Of a stretch of 46,837 bases of DNA, positions 16,401 through 24,042 are shown in pieces. The notes under the pieces were generated by a model. It did not search any database and was not told where the DNA came from. It was given only the letters and a program-made list of their open reading frames with translations. Made by a program: the position numbers and the translations under genes. Source of the stretch: Pseudomonas gessardii (GTDB taxonomy: Bacteria > Pseudomonadota > Gammaproteobacteria > Pseudomonadales > Pseudomonadaceae); assembly GCF_001983165.1 (NCBI RefSeq), contig NZ_MNPU01000043.1:1-46837 (forward strand). Reading direction: 5' to 3'. The first letter of the stretch is position 1. Each line of letters opens with the position of its first letter.

Positions 16401-17418
16401 CAACTCTGTTGGGATGGGCGACCTTCAAACCGAGCGCTACCAGAAGCAGATTCAGCTCGTCCGCGACACGAACGCCACTATCCAGAACCTTATGGGGGAA
16501 AAGGACAGGGTTGAGTCGGAGCGGGAGAAGCAAGCTTTGCAAAGGCAGATCGACCTGCAGAGAGAGTATCTGCCGCTGCGCATAGCAGAAATGCAAGCCG
16601 GCTGGGCCCAGATGGATCAGGCCATGCTCAACCCTATCAACGGTTGGACGGCGGCGGTCCAGAACTTCGGCACGCAGGCAATGGACATCGCAGGGCAGAC
16701 CCAGTCGATCTTCTCGTCGGCCTTCAACACGATCTCCACCGACATCACATCAGCGATCATGAGCGGCACTCTATCGTTCAGCACTCTCGGTGATATCGGG
16801 AAGAACGTATTGCGCGAGATCATCGCTGGCTTCGTCAAGATGGGCGTCCAGATGGTGGTCAACGCTGCGCTGAGCGCAACTCTTGGGGCGGCGAGCACAG
16901 CAGCAACTGCGGCTCTGGCTGGCACTACCGCTGCCGCTTGGGCGCCGGCAGCAGCACTGGCGTCTCTGGCGAGCTTCGGTGCGAACTCCGTGCCCGCGGC
17001 CGCAGCACTGACCTCAACCACTGCGCTTGCATCGACCCTGGCAGTAATTCCAGGGTTCGCCACTGGTGGCTACTTTACTGGCGCGGGTACCGCGAAGTCC
17101 GATAGCAATCTGGCGCGCATCAGCGACGGCGAGTTCATCGTAAACGCTGCAGCTACAGCCAGAAACAGAGGGCTTCTTGAGTCGATCAATGCTGGAGAGC
17201 GCATGTCTAGCAGGTCTTCTTCTGCGCTAGGAGGCGCAGCCGCGCCTTCCGCGACAATCGTCAACCTCAATGAAGACGCATCCAAGGCCGGCCGGGTTGA
17301 GAGTCGGCGAGAGGATGGCGGGGATGTGATCGACATCTTCGTTGCGAACATCATGAGCGATGGATCCGCGCACCAGGCCCTATCTGAAAAATACAATCTA
17401 AGCACGGTGGGCTCATGA
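13438..17418 (+). CDS. Tail tape measure protein
   Basis: 1326 aa; its length sets the tail length. Residues about 70-240 carry the conserved tape measure domain (FKTMSGQINLVSTSTAEAARTFETLKAMANSTGSSLESTVTLFTRMSNAT ... LRGEELNSVMEQAPRITRALSEYLGVSNGQIRAMAAEGKITSEIVMNSLL). A long Ala/Gln-rich coiled coil follows (about 330-520), then a hydrophobic patch (GGPIGLLTTAITVAAGAALYFA). The C-terminus resembles lambda gpH (ITSAIMSGTLSFSTLGDIGKNVLREIIAGFVKMGVQ ... ATGGYFTGAGTAKSDSNLARISDGEFIVNAAAT). The hydrophobic segments may help DNA cross the inner membrane. The stop overlaps the next start (ATGA). Confidence 0.92.
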   Translation: MAQESRLSIVIDSRSAQQQVDALRGSLNSLQNSGSQATVSVRGLGSAAKAAAGALAGIGVGRLASSLLEMTDRFKTMSGQINLVSTSTAEAARTFETLKAMANSTGSSLESTVTLFTRMSNATRGAGFSQEQLLKATDAVNKAFLVSSATQQEATAASIQLSQAMASGVLRGEELNSVMEQAPRITRALSEYLGVSNGQIRAMAAEGKITSEIVMNSLLRSLSSLNKEVATMPPLFERASQVLKNNFLAAIGQVDTQPAIDSVKSLGEAFASPEIISNIKALSTSLSSIASIGVQGFQGLVSNIDALIAVTGAYAARVGTGLVISLAAAAKARYDSIVATQAQIVAERQATLSAADAAAQASRSAVADQAAALATAQRTLAETAAARAFQANALAQIQAVQAQLVADRTLEQQRLRAQITDVGRQQSLARLAEIRLAEAAVTTQQTAAQSAHNQSLSAEVIAQSRVTAANVALVASREADTAAVSAQSAAQLHLNAAQSTGARASSALLGLAGGPIGLLTTAITVAAGAALYFATSSDSATQSLIDQNLTIDDSISKYQKLTAEQQRYQSAAWMESERKALESATSALNDYFNRAQAGLSSVGSSGVEAVGEFQRMFDQVKSGQRSLDSLTAWISSNTQVSAVYRDELVKLAASYSSSSQKAADFQALLGKSKEPLDKAAAGARALADSQSASSAAVSGGAQAWDKYISQLTQTRDLIGANASQEAAYSAAKAGFNTQQIEYARLIGQQTDLLKKYEQAVKDGKAEEQSRLKVQLTASITASEAIKAQTESQAQSMKKMAEQAESSAKRQVDAIQTVIDQTVRYAKGLSLVETYQPKQNLQGSSLLTFGQAQPPKQEAKAQTKTVAQMVQDVLDQIDGNTDTKTKKPKAESGLASKLSAAQTAFDGLYKAAQPAKFALQEYVEKQGQLALLLSKGKITQDEYNQALAQVSVNYAAAIKGAQGLTQAEQYRAQLEKQLQTDRDQNELNTNSVGMGDLQTERYQKQIQLVRDTNATIQNLMGEKDRVESEREKQALQRQIDLQREYLPLRIAEMQAGWAQMDQAMLNPINGWTAAVQNFGTQAMDIAGQTQSIFSSAFNTISTDITSAIMSGTLSFSTLGDIGKNVLREIIAGFVKMGVQMVVNAALSATLGAASTAATAALAGTTAAAWAPAAALASLASFGANSVPAAAALTSTTALASTLAVIPGFATGGYFTGAGTAKSDSNLARISDGEFIVNAAATARNRGLLESINAGERMSSRSSSALGGAAAPSATIVNLNEDASKAGRVESRREDGGDVIDIFVANIMSDGSAHQALSEKYNLSTVGS

Positions 17419-17927
17419 TCAAGTACCCGAAAGAACTGCCGTTGCCCCTCCAGGATGGATACAAGCTCAACACCGAAGATCCTAAGTTGAGCTCTCAGCT
17501 CAGTTCGGGGCGGATCAGGGAGCGCCGCCGATTCACGTTTGTTCCTACTAGCATCAAAGTCCGATGGAACATGGACGAGATGCAGGCATCGTTCTTTGAA
17601 GCGTGGTTTGCTCGCACATTGGTAGATGGGACGCTTTGGTTCGAAGCAACACTTAAGACACCAGCTGGGTTCAAGGACTACATCTGCCGGATCCTAGGCA
17701 TGTATGACGGGCCAGAACTTGTGCAGGTAAACCGATGGGAGTTTTCCGCAACGCTTGAGCTTCGCGATCGGCCTTTGATGGAGCCGGGCTGGGAGAACTT
17801 CCCAGAGTTCTGGTTCAACAAGGACATCATTGACCCTGCCATTAACAGGGAGTGGCCGCTCAGTCCGTACCAAATCCATATGGGGGCTTTCGATGCTGGA
17901 GTTAACCAGGAGTGGCCGGAGCCATGA
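17415..17927 (+). CDS. Distal/minor tail protein
   Basis: 170 aa. It begins MIKYPKELPLPLQDGYKLNTEDPKLSSQLSSGRIRERRRFTFVPTSIKVRWNM and has a beta-rich core (FEAWFARTLVDGTLWFEATLKTPAGFKDYICRILGMYDGPELVQVNRWEFSATLELRDRP). This matches the small tail protein found directly after the tape measure in Pseudomonas siphophages, equivalent in place to lambda gpM or a distal tail protein. Overlaps on both sides (ATGA) couple it to its neighbours. Confidence 0.72.
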   Translation: MIKYPKELPLPLQDGYKLNTEDPKLSSQLSSGRIRERRRFTFVPTSIKVRWNMDEMQASFFEAWFARTLVDGTLWFEATLKTPAGFKDYICRILGMYDGPELVQVNRWEFSATLELRDRPLMEPGWENFPEFWFNKDIIDPAINREWPLSPYQIHMGAFDAGVNQEWPEP

Positions 17928-18409
17928 ATCCACTCGACGTCTGCTACGCATCACCAGGTACCGAGGTTCTAATCCCTACGTTTGAGATTTTCAGCGATGC
18001 CTGGAGCGAATCAATCCTGATTTGTGCCGGGTTTGAGAATCAGACATGCGGGACGGAGGACGGTCGCACCGTTACGTTTGAGGCCGGCGGGATCGACGTG
18101 TCCTATCCGACCAAGGACAACACCGGCAGCCAGTCGGTTACATTCGCCATCGACGGCGTGACGGGGAGGGCACAAAGCCTGATCCGCCAGGCCATGGATG
18201 CTGACGCAATCATTCGCTCAACCCTTCGGCTGTACCTCAGCACGGATCTGAGCAGGCCTTCTCAGCGCCCGTACTACCTGGTCACCACTGGCGGAAGTTT
18301 TGAAGGCGCAACAGTTCGCGTTGACGGGGGGTACTTCAACCTTATCGACACTAACTTCAACCGTGAAACCTTCAACGCCCTCAACGCCCCTTGCATTAAG
18401 TACCTCTAG
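17924..18409 (+). CDS. DUF1833 tail protein (gpL-like position)
   Basis: 161 aa from the ATG at 17924, which overlaps the upstream stop; a start at 17912 is less likely. The sequence MNPLDVCYASPGTEVLIPTFEIFSDAWSESILICAGFENQTCGTEDGRTVTFEAGGIDVSYPTKDNTGSQSVTFAIDGV is the DUF1833 pattern. These proteins lie between the distal tail protein and the NlpC/P60 protein and are thought to form part of the tail tip. Several cysteines near the N-terminus may bind metal, as in lambda gpL, but this is inference. Confidence 0.75.
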   Translation: MNPLDVCYASPGTEVLIPTFEIFSDAWSESILICAGFENQTCGTEDGRTVTFEAGGIDVSYPTKDNTGSQSVTFAIDGVTGRAQSLIRQAMDADAIIRSTLRLYLSTDLSRPSQRPYYLVTTGGSFEGATVRVDGGYFNLIDTNFNRETFNALNAPCIKYL

Positions 18410-18411
18410 CC

Positions 18412-18819
18412 ATGCCATCACGATACCTAACTTCCACCTATAAGGACGGCGGTCGCGAACTGCCGTCCGTAGATTGCTGGGGTCTGACGACCATAGCCAG
18501 GTCCGAGCTGTATGGACTGCCTGGGCTTTCCCCGTTTGGAGAGGTAACCCGACACGGCATTCATGCCTTTCAGCGCTCGTACAGAGCTGAGGTGGGCAGG
18601 GCGCTTGAGCGCTGTGAGCCTTTCCCGGGAGCGATAGCAGCAGCCATGAAGGGCGACATCTGTGCGCACGTAGCGCTTGTTGTGCTCAAGGAGGGCCGGC
18701 TGCAGGTTCTGGAGATAAACCCCGGAAGTGGGGCGCGGATCGTTCGCCTCCAGGAATTCAAAGACAACTACATGACGGTGGTGTTTTATCGTGATCGAGA
18801 TCTATGCGAACAAGCTTGA
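18412..18819 (+). CDS. NlpC/P60-type tail assembly protein (gpK-like)
   Basis: 135 aa. VDCWGLTTIARSELYGL holds the predicted nucleophile Cys22, and AHVALVVLKEGRLQVLEINPG supplies the partner His, as in NlpC/P60 cysteine peptidases and the C-terminal domain of lambda gpK. It may cut peptidoglycan cross-bridges during entry or help assemble the tip. The JAMM-like domain found in full-length gpK is absent. The gene overlaps the start of J by 29 bases. Confidence 0.78.
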   Translation: MPSRYLTSTYKDGGRELPSVDCWGLTTIARSELYGLPGLSPFGEVTRHGIHAFQRSYRAEVGRALERCEPFPGAIAAAMKGDICAHVALVVLKEGRLQVLEINPGSGARIVRLQEFKDNYMTVVFYRDRDLCEQA

Positions 18820-21514
18820 TCAGGATGTTCTGCGCGAGTATCGGGTAATCGCTGAAACTACCGTTGAGCAGTGGCTGATCGACAACGTGAAAGGCTACGA
18901 GCGCCGTGATGTGCCGCCCATGAGCATTGCTGTCAACGGATGCTTGACCAATCCGGCCGAGTGGCAAGATTTGGTGTTTGGGGCGAACGACAGGGTGCAG
19001 ATCTGGATCGAGCCGAAAGGCACAGACCCAATATCCATCACCATTGCCGCTATCAAGGGACTGCAGGCTGTGATGAAGCTCATCACGCCGCGCGTGAAAC
19101 TGCCCAAGACGGGATCTCCACAGCAGGGCAACAACCTGGCAGGGGCAAACGCCAAGGCGAACCAGGTGCGTTACGGCGACCCCGTGCGCGAACTTTTTGG
19201 CGAGGATGAAATATTTCCCGATTACATCGTCGAGCCGCGGCGTTTCTTCAAGGGCCCGCGGGATGAGTGGCAGCAGATGCTGCTCTGCGTGACTCGCGGT
19301 GAATGCCAGATCAATCCAAGTGACATCAAGATCGGGAACACGCCATTAATTGCCCTGGGGGCAAACGCCACCTACCGAGTTTATGGTCCTGACGAAGACC
19401 TGAGTGCAGATCCTGCCGCTCAGTGGTGGTACCAGGCGCCAGAGGTTGGCGTCACTGCAACAGGAACCTCGGGCATTGACCTCAAGACTACCGTTACCAT
19501 TCCGCCCGAGCCAGGCGCGCAGGCATATCAGTTCAATGGTGACCTGGTATCTATCCCTGCTGGTGCTGGCGAATTCCCGGCCGGCTGGGCAATCGGGATG
19601 ATATTGCGGATCGAGGTCATGTATCAGTACATGGTTACCGCGGGCGGGGGAGTTGGTGGGCGAGATGTGATTTCTGGGCCGATTGAGCAGCTTGGGGCGT
19701 TTCCAGGAATGGAAATCGAGGTGGTAGGTGCGAACGAAGGTCTCTATGTGGTCAACGACTACACGCCTGCTGCTGGTGGAGATCCGGCGCACATGACTCT
19801 CAATACCACTGGGGGCGCCCCTGTTTCGGGGCTGCTTGCCGGTATTGGGTGGGCATGCATCGGTTATGCAGGGTTGCGTTACAGGATCATCGCATCAAGC
19901 GCATCGCAGGTTGCAGTTGATCGGCTTACATCCTCTGGCGACACGGATAATGACTGGCAGGGATTCGACTTTATTGAGAGCAACTCAGCCGTTCTTAGTC
20001 TCGACAACTCAAACCTCGAGGGTGATTGGGCTGGGCCATTTGCTCTATGTCCGCCTGGCGAGAGGGCGACCAAGCTCTCGATAACTGTCATGTTTCCAAG
20101 CGGTCTGGCAGGAGTAAGCAAGAAGGGGGCTCTTTATTCGCGCGCAGTGACGTACGAGTTTCAATATAGGGACATGTCTACCGGTGGAGCGTGGACTTCC
20201 TATGTGGATCGTGTGGTGTATGCAACTCTCGACCAGATTGGAATTACGCGCGACATAACCCTTCCAGGAGCATACAGGCCGGAGGGAAGGATGCGTCGAA
20301 TAGGTGCAAAGTCAAATGACACGAGCGTACAAGACAACATCCAGTGGTACGACGCGCGCGCTCTGCTGCCAAGCCCTTCTAGTTATCCAGGCTGGACCAC
20401 GATTGCCATATCTGCGGCCGGCGGCGGGAAAATCTCAAGCCAGAGCGAGAACAAGGTTTCTGTCGTGGCCACGCGAAAGTTGCCGATTTTGGTTGATGGC
20501 GCCTGGACGCCAGATAACAGGGTGACGAGGGATATTGCTCCGGCTTTCAATTACATAGCCAAGGCTCCCGGCTATCAGGATGCAGACATTGATACTGACG
20601 AGTTGGTGGCTTTCGACTCAATATGTAAGGCCCGAGGCGACACCTTCAACCTTTCCGTCGAGTCGTTTATGACGGTAAAGGAAGGGCTCAACACCGCACT
20701 TGCCCCTGGGTTTGCAGAGTTTGCTATTAGCCGTGGAAGACTGCGCCCTGTTCGAGACCAGAAGCGCGATGGGTTTGATACGGAGTACTTCCCAGCTGGG
20801 ACGCAGGGTTATTCAGCGCAGAACATGAAAGGCCCACTGAAGATCAGCTTCAAGTCTCCAGACCCAGGGTCTGAGCATGATGGTGTAGACGTCAAATACA
20901 AGGATCGAATAACCCGCCAGACAGAGACGGTGAAGTGCCGCCTTCCAGGCCAGCTCGGGCTAAAAGTAGAAACCGTTGAAGCGCTGGGCACCAGTGAGCG
21001 GGACAGGGCTTATCGCCTGGGAATGCGGAGGGCAAGTGAAACGCGCTACCGGCGGTGGGCCTACTCCTTTGAAACGGAGCTAGACGGCAACAACAGCGAC
21101 TACATGGGGCTAGCTGGCGTATCGGATGACACGCCAGGCAGGGGGCAGAGCGCGCTACTGCTGGGCATTCAATCCGGTCCTGGCGGTTACGTCCTTGAAA
21201 GCTCAGAGCCATTCATTTGGGCCATAGGCTCCGATCATTCGGTTGGCATCCGCCGGCTAGATGGCACGCTCAGTGGGCCATGGAAGGCAACCAGAATCGG
21301 CGAGTACTACCTGAGCATTCCGACGATTGATTTCGTTCCAGACACCAGTTGGGACAGGGAACCCCCGCACCTGTTGTTTGGGCCGGTCAGCCGAGAGTGT
21401 CACCGCGTCCTGATCAGCAAAGCCACTCCCAAGGGCAGCGAGAGCGTATCTGTCCAGGGTTTCAACTATGACGACAGGGTCTATCTGTACGACGACGCGA
21501 CAGCGCCAGATTAA
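18791..21514 (+). CDS. Tail tip / host specificity protein (gpJ-like) with gpI-like N-terminus
   Basis: 907 aa starting at GTG inside the NlpC gene. Residues 1 to about 77 (EIYANKLDQDVLREYRVIAETTVEQWLIDN...SIAVNGCLTNPAEWQDLVFGANDRVQIWIEPKG) have the beta-grasp layout of lambda gpI. After a short hydrophobic link the central hub follows (AGANAKANQVRYGDPVRELFGEDEIFPDYIVEPRRFF). The rest is beta-rich and ends SVQGFNYDDRVYLYDDATAPD. J forms the tail tip and usually decides receptor choice. It is followed by a terminator and a separate fibre gene, so host range may be shared between the two. Confidence 0.85.
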   Translation: MIEIYANKLDQDVLREYRVIAETTVEQWLIDNVKGYERRDVPPMSIAVNGCLTNPAEWQDLVFGANDRVQIWIEPKGTDPISITIAAIKGLQAVMKLITPRVKLPKTGSPQQGNNLAGANAKANQVRYGDPVRELFGEDEIFPDYIVEPRRFFKGPRDEWQQMLLCVTRGECQINPSDIKIGNTPLIALGANATYRVYGPDEDLSADPAAQWWYQAPEVGVTATGTSGIDLKTTVTIPPEPGAQAYQFNGDLVSIPAGAGEFPAGWAIGMILRIEVMYQYMVTAGGGVGGRDVISGPIEQLGAFPGMEIEVVGANEGLYVVNDYTPAAGGDPAHMTLNTTGGAPVSGLLAGIGWACIGYAGLRYRIIASSASQVAVDRLTSSGDTDNDWQGFDFIESNSAVLSLDNSNLEGDWAGPFALCPPGERATKLSITVMFPSGLAGVSKKGALYSRAVTYEFQYRDMSTGGAWTSYVDRVVYATLDQIGITRDITLPGAYRPEGRMRRIGAKSNDTSVQDNIQWYDARALLPSPSSYPGWTTIAISAAGGGKISSQSENKVSVVATRKLPILVDGAWTPDNRVTRDIAPAFNYIAKAPGYQDADIDTDELVAFDSICKARGDTFNLSVESFMTVKEGLNTALAPGFAEFAISRGRLRPVRDQKRDGFDTEYFPAGTQGYSAQNMKGPLKISFKSPDPGSEHDGVDVKYKDRITRQTETVKCRLPGQLGLKVETVEALGTSERDRAYRLGMRRASETRYRRWAYSFETELDGNNSDYMGLAGVSDDTPGRGQSALLLGIQSGPGGYVLESSEPFIWAIGSDHSVGIRRLDGTLSGPWKATRIGEYYLSIPTIDFVPDTSWDREPPHLLFGPVSRECHRVLISKATPKGSESVSVQGFNYDDRVYLYDDATAPD

Positions 21515-21534
21515 ATAATCACACCCCACACAAA

Positions 21535-21557
21535 CCCGCCATCGAGCGGGTTTTTTT
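21535..21557 (+). terminator. Terminator after gene J
   Basis: CCCGC-CATCGA-GCGGG hairpin followed by seven T. Together with the next 20 bases (GGAGAAA and the ATG) it forms a module repeated at 26218-26261. Confidence 0.85.
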
Positions 21558-21573
21558 GTGCCCGGAGAAAAGA

Positions 21574-23943
21574 ATGCCATACGACACGAAGAATCCTGTC
21601 CCGTCTACCGATCCGCGCGACCTTTACGATAACGCTGGGATCACGGACAAGTACGTGAATGGCCAAGAGCCTTTCGTCCCAGACCGCCTCGGCCTGCAGC
21701 GCCGTACCTGGAAAGGTATGGAGGTCGACTTCAACAATGCCCAGGAAGGGCGTCAAACAGCCTTCGATCAATTCCTTGAGTCGTCGGCGTTCGTATGGAT
21801 CGGCGATTACGGCGCCGGCCTGACGTTCACCAGCCGCAGCCAGTACATGGTTCGCGACGGTCAGAACTACCGCCTAGCAAGTAGCACTACGCTTCCGTAT
21901 ACCGCAACGGGCAATTGGGCGCTGGAACAGACCAAGTTCAGCCTGGTAAATTCTGAAGATGTTCTTCGACAAGAGTTGTCGCTGCCTGATGGTGCAACGC
22001 ATGTGGTTAATGGCGCAGAAACCGTAGCTGTAGCCCTTGACCGGGCCGGCGAGCAAAACGAATTTGCCTGGGGCAACGTAAAGCAAAACACCGAGGACTT
22101 TGCCAGCTTTGGGCCAAACCTCGCGCCAGCGCTGAGTGGCTTTGCAAAAGTTGGGTTCGACGCATCCGGCGTGCATGCGGCGGGTACTTCCGGCAGCTTG
22201 ACTGCGGCTATCGCCATACCTGCTTTTTCGCAGTTCAAGCTCGTTGTTACGGTAACAACTACAACTCCTGGATATATTCAGTTCAAGCTTGACACCGCAA
22301 ACGTTTTTGATGATACACCGGAAGGATACTACTTCAGCGACGCCGCAATTCTTGCGGACGGCATTGAGCAGGACCGGGTACTTAGCACAAGTGACTACAC
22401 CTTCCTCGCCTGGACATCCGCCGTAGCAAGATCACAGTTATCAGTGGTCACTGATAATGCATGGGCTGGAACAATTAGCGCAATTGACTTCCGAGAAGTC
22501 ACGCCCACGAAGTTTGCTGTGGCTGGGTGCGGGGCTGATGTCAATGGCCCTGAGAATCCAATCGGACTGAAGCTTGTTGGATACAACCGAAACGATATGG
22601 CTATTGGTGACAAGCTCACGCTTGGCATGTTCTATAATGACGGGCAGCCTCTTATGGGCGCACACAACGTGGCAATGGGCGCTAGAGCCCTAGGGTCACT
22701 GGTGTTTGGCGGAGCTAATACTGCTTTTGGCAGCTTTACTCTTCAATACAACGAAGCAACAACCAACGTAGGCTTTGGTTATTCTGCTCTTAAGTTAAAT
22801 ACTAAAGGGCAAGAAAATACCGCAGTTGGTTATAAGTGCGGTGTCTACAACACAACCGGATATCGAAACAGCTACTTTGGATTCTGGGCAGGTGCGCTAA
22901 ATCATACCGGATCTGAGAACACCGCTCATGGATGGTACGCTGGTCGTAACGCTAAAGGTGGCAGCACCAATACTTACCTCGGTAGTCGCAGCGGGCAATC
23001 AAACATCGATGGCAGCAACAACACATTTCTTGGAGCATTCGCTGGATACGGTACCGGTAGCGCAATCATCTCGTACAACAATGTCTTGTGTATCGCTCCT
23101 GAGTCGTTAGTTTACGGCGACAACGGCATAGCTATTGGTTTCCAGGCAAAGGTTGGAGCAAGCGGTGCTTTAAACATTGGTGGCGTTGCAACAGGACGTA
23201 ATGCCAGGGCGACGGGAAGTGACGGTTCAATCGCTCACGGGCTTGACGCCTTGGCTAGTGGTGGTCGCTCCATTGCTTTAGGGCAGGGCTCAAAAGCGGT
23301 AGGAGTTCAGTCGGTAGCTTGCGGGGCTCTTTCAGAAGCCAATGCTGATAACACTACGGCACTCGGCGCCCAGGCTGGCAGAAATAACACCGGAGCAGGC
23401 AACACTTTTGTCGGTCAGACATCTGGCAACCTTGCGGCAAACAGTTTTAGTAACTGCTCGCTTCTTGGTAAAGGAACTGCCGTAACGGGGAGCAACCAAG
23501 TTCAGCTTGGCGACTCAGCAACCACTACTTACGTGTATGGGACTGTACAAAATAGGTCAGACTCCCGCGATAAAATCGACATCCAAGAAACTAATCTTGG
23601 CATTGATTTTGTCATGGGACTGCGGCCAGTAAATGGGCGTTGGGACTTGCGGGAAGACTACCGAGTCGTAAATGAAAATGGGGAAGTTACGGTTTTTGAG
23701 AAAGACGGCAGTCGATCTCGAAATCGCAAACATGAGTGGTTTGTCGCTCAAGAGGTGCAAGCGCTTTGCGAAAAAATGGGTGTCGAGTTTGGCGGTCTTC
23801 AGCACCATGCATTTTATGGTGGCGACGATGTTTACTCGCTTGGATATGACGAATTTATCCCGCCCGTTGTGAAGGCTGTGCAGCAATGCTGGTCGCGCAT
23901 TGATGATTTGGAGCGGAGGATTGCTGCTCTTGATGGAAAGTGA
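21574..23943 (+). CDS. Tail fibre/spike with S74 intramolecular chaperone
   Basis: 789 aa from the ATG at 21574 (GGAGAAAA upstream). Residues 1 to about 130 are the virion-anchoring head (FVPDRLGLQRRTWKGMEVDFNNAQEGRQTAFDQFLESSAFVWIGDYGAGLTFTSRSQYM). The middle is a beta-rich stalk, and about 370-640 carry many G-NT-x-x-G-x-x-A/S-G repeats as in trimeric adhesin heads. The last 128 residues are a peptidase S74 chaperone: the catalytic pair is Ser662 and Lys667 (SDSRDK), so self-cleavage after Arg661 would release it once the trimer has folded. The final helix (CWSRIDDLERRIAAL) is a coiled coil. It binds host surface glycans or receptors. Confidence 0.88.
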   Translation: MPYDTKNPVPSTDPRDLYDNAGITDKYVNGQEPFVPDRLGLQRRTWKGMEVDFNNAQEGRQTAFDQFLESSAFVWIGDYGAGLTFTSRSQYMVRDGQNYRLASSTTLPYTATGNWALEQTKFSLVNSEDVLRQELSLPDGATHVVNGAETVAVALDRAGEQNEFAWGNVKQNTEDFASFGPNLAPALSGFAKVGFDASGVHAAGTSGSLTAAIAIPAFSQFKLVVTVTTTTPGYIQFKLDTANVFDDTPEGYYFSDAAILADGIEQDRVLSTSDYTFLAWTSAVARSQLSVVTDNAWAGTISAIDFREVTPTKFAVAGCGADVNGPENPIGLKLVGYNRNDMAIGDKLTLGMFYNDGQPLMGAHNVAMGARALGSLVFGGANTAFGSFTLQYNEATTNVGFGYSALKLNTKGQENTAVGYKCGVYNTTGYRNSYFGFWAGALNHTGSENTAHGWYAGRNAKGGSTNTYLGSRSGQSNIDGSNNTFLGAFAGYGTGSAIISYNNVLCIAPESLVYGDNGIAIGFQAKVGASGALNIGGVATGRNARATGSDGSIAHGLDALASGGRSIALGQGSKAVGVQSVACGALSEANADNTTALGAQAGRNNTGAGNTFVGQTSGNLAANSFSNCSLLGKGTAVTGSNQVQLGDSATTTYVYGTVQNRSDSRDKIDIQETNLGIDFVMGLRPVNGRWDLREDYRVVNENGEVTVFEKDGSRSRNRKHEWFVAQEVQALCEKMGVEFGGLQHHAFYGGDDVYSLGYDEFIPPVVKAVQQCWSRIDDLERRIAALDGK

Positions 23944-24006
23944 CGTGTAGGTTTGATTTAATAATCACTTGCCACTTATGAAAGTGGTTTGTCGCATGGC
24001 TTTTAT

Positions 24007-24039
24007 TTAAATAGGGGCGCAAGCTGCGCCCCTATTTAA
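24007..24039. terminator. Strong bidirectional terminator between fibre and acyltransferase genes
   Basis: A 15-bp perfect stem (24007-24021 with 24025-24039, core AAATAGGGGCGCA) and a 3-nt loop AGC. A/T runs at both ends let it act on both strands. It stops convergent transcription from the fibre gene (+) and the acyltransferase gene (-). Confidence 0.85.
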
Positions 24040-24042
24040 TAA

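Noticed and set aside
22640..23540. CRISPR-like periodicity in the fibre gene
   Set aside because: The periodicity is protein-level Gly-Asn-Thr repeats of an adhesin-like head and not conserved DNA repeats with spacers.
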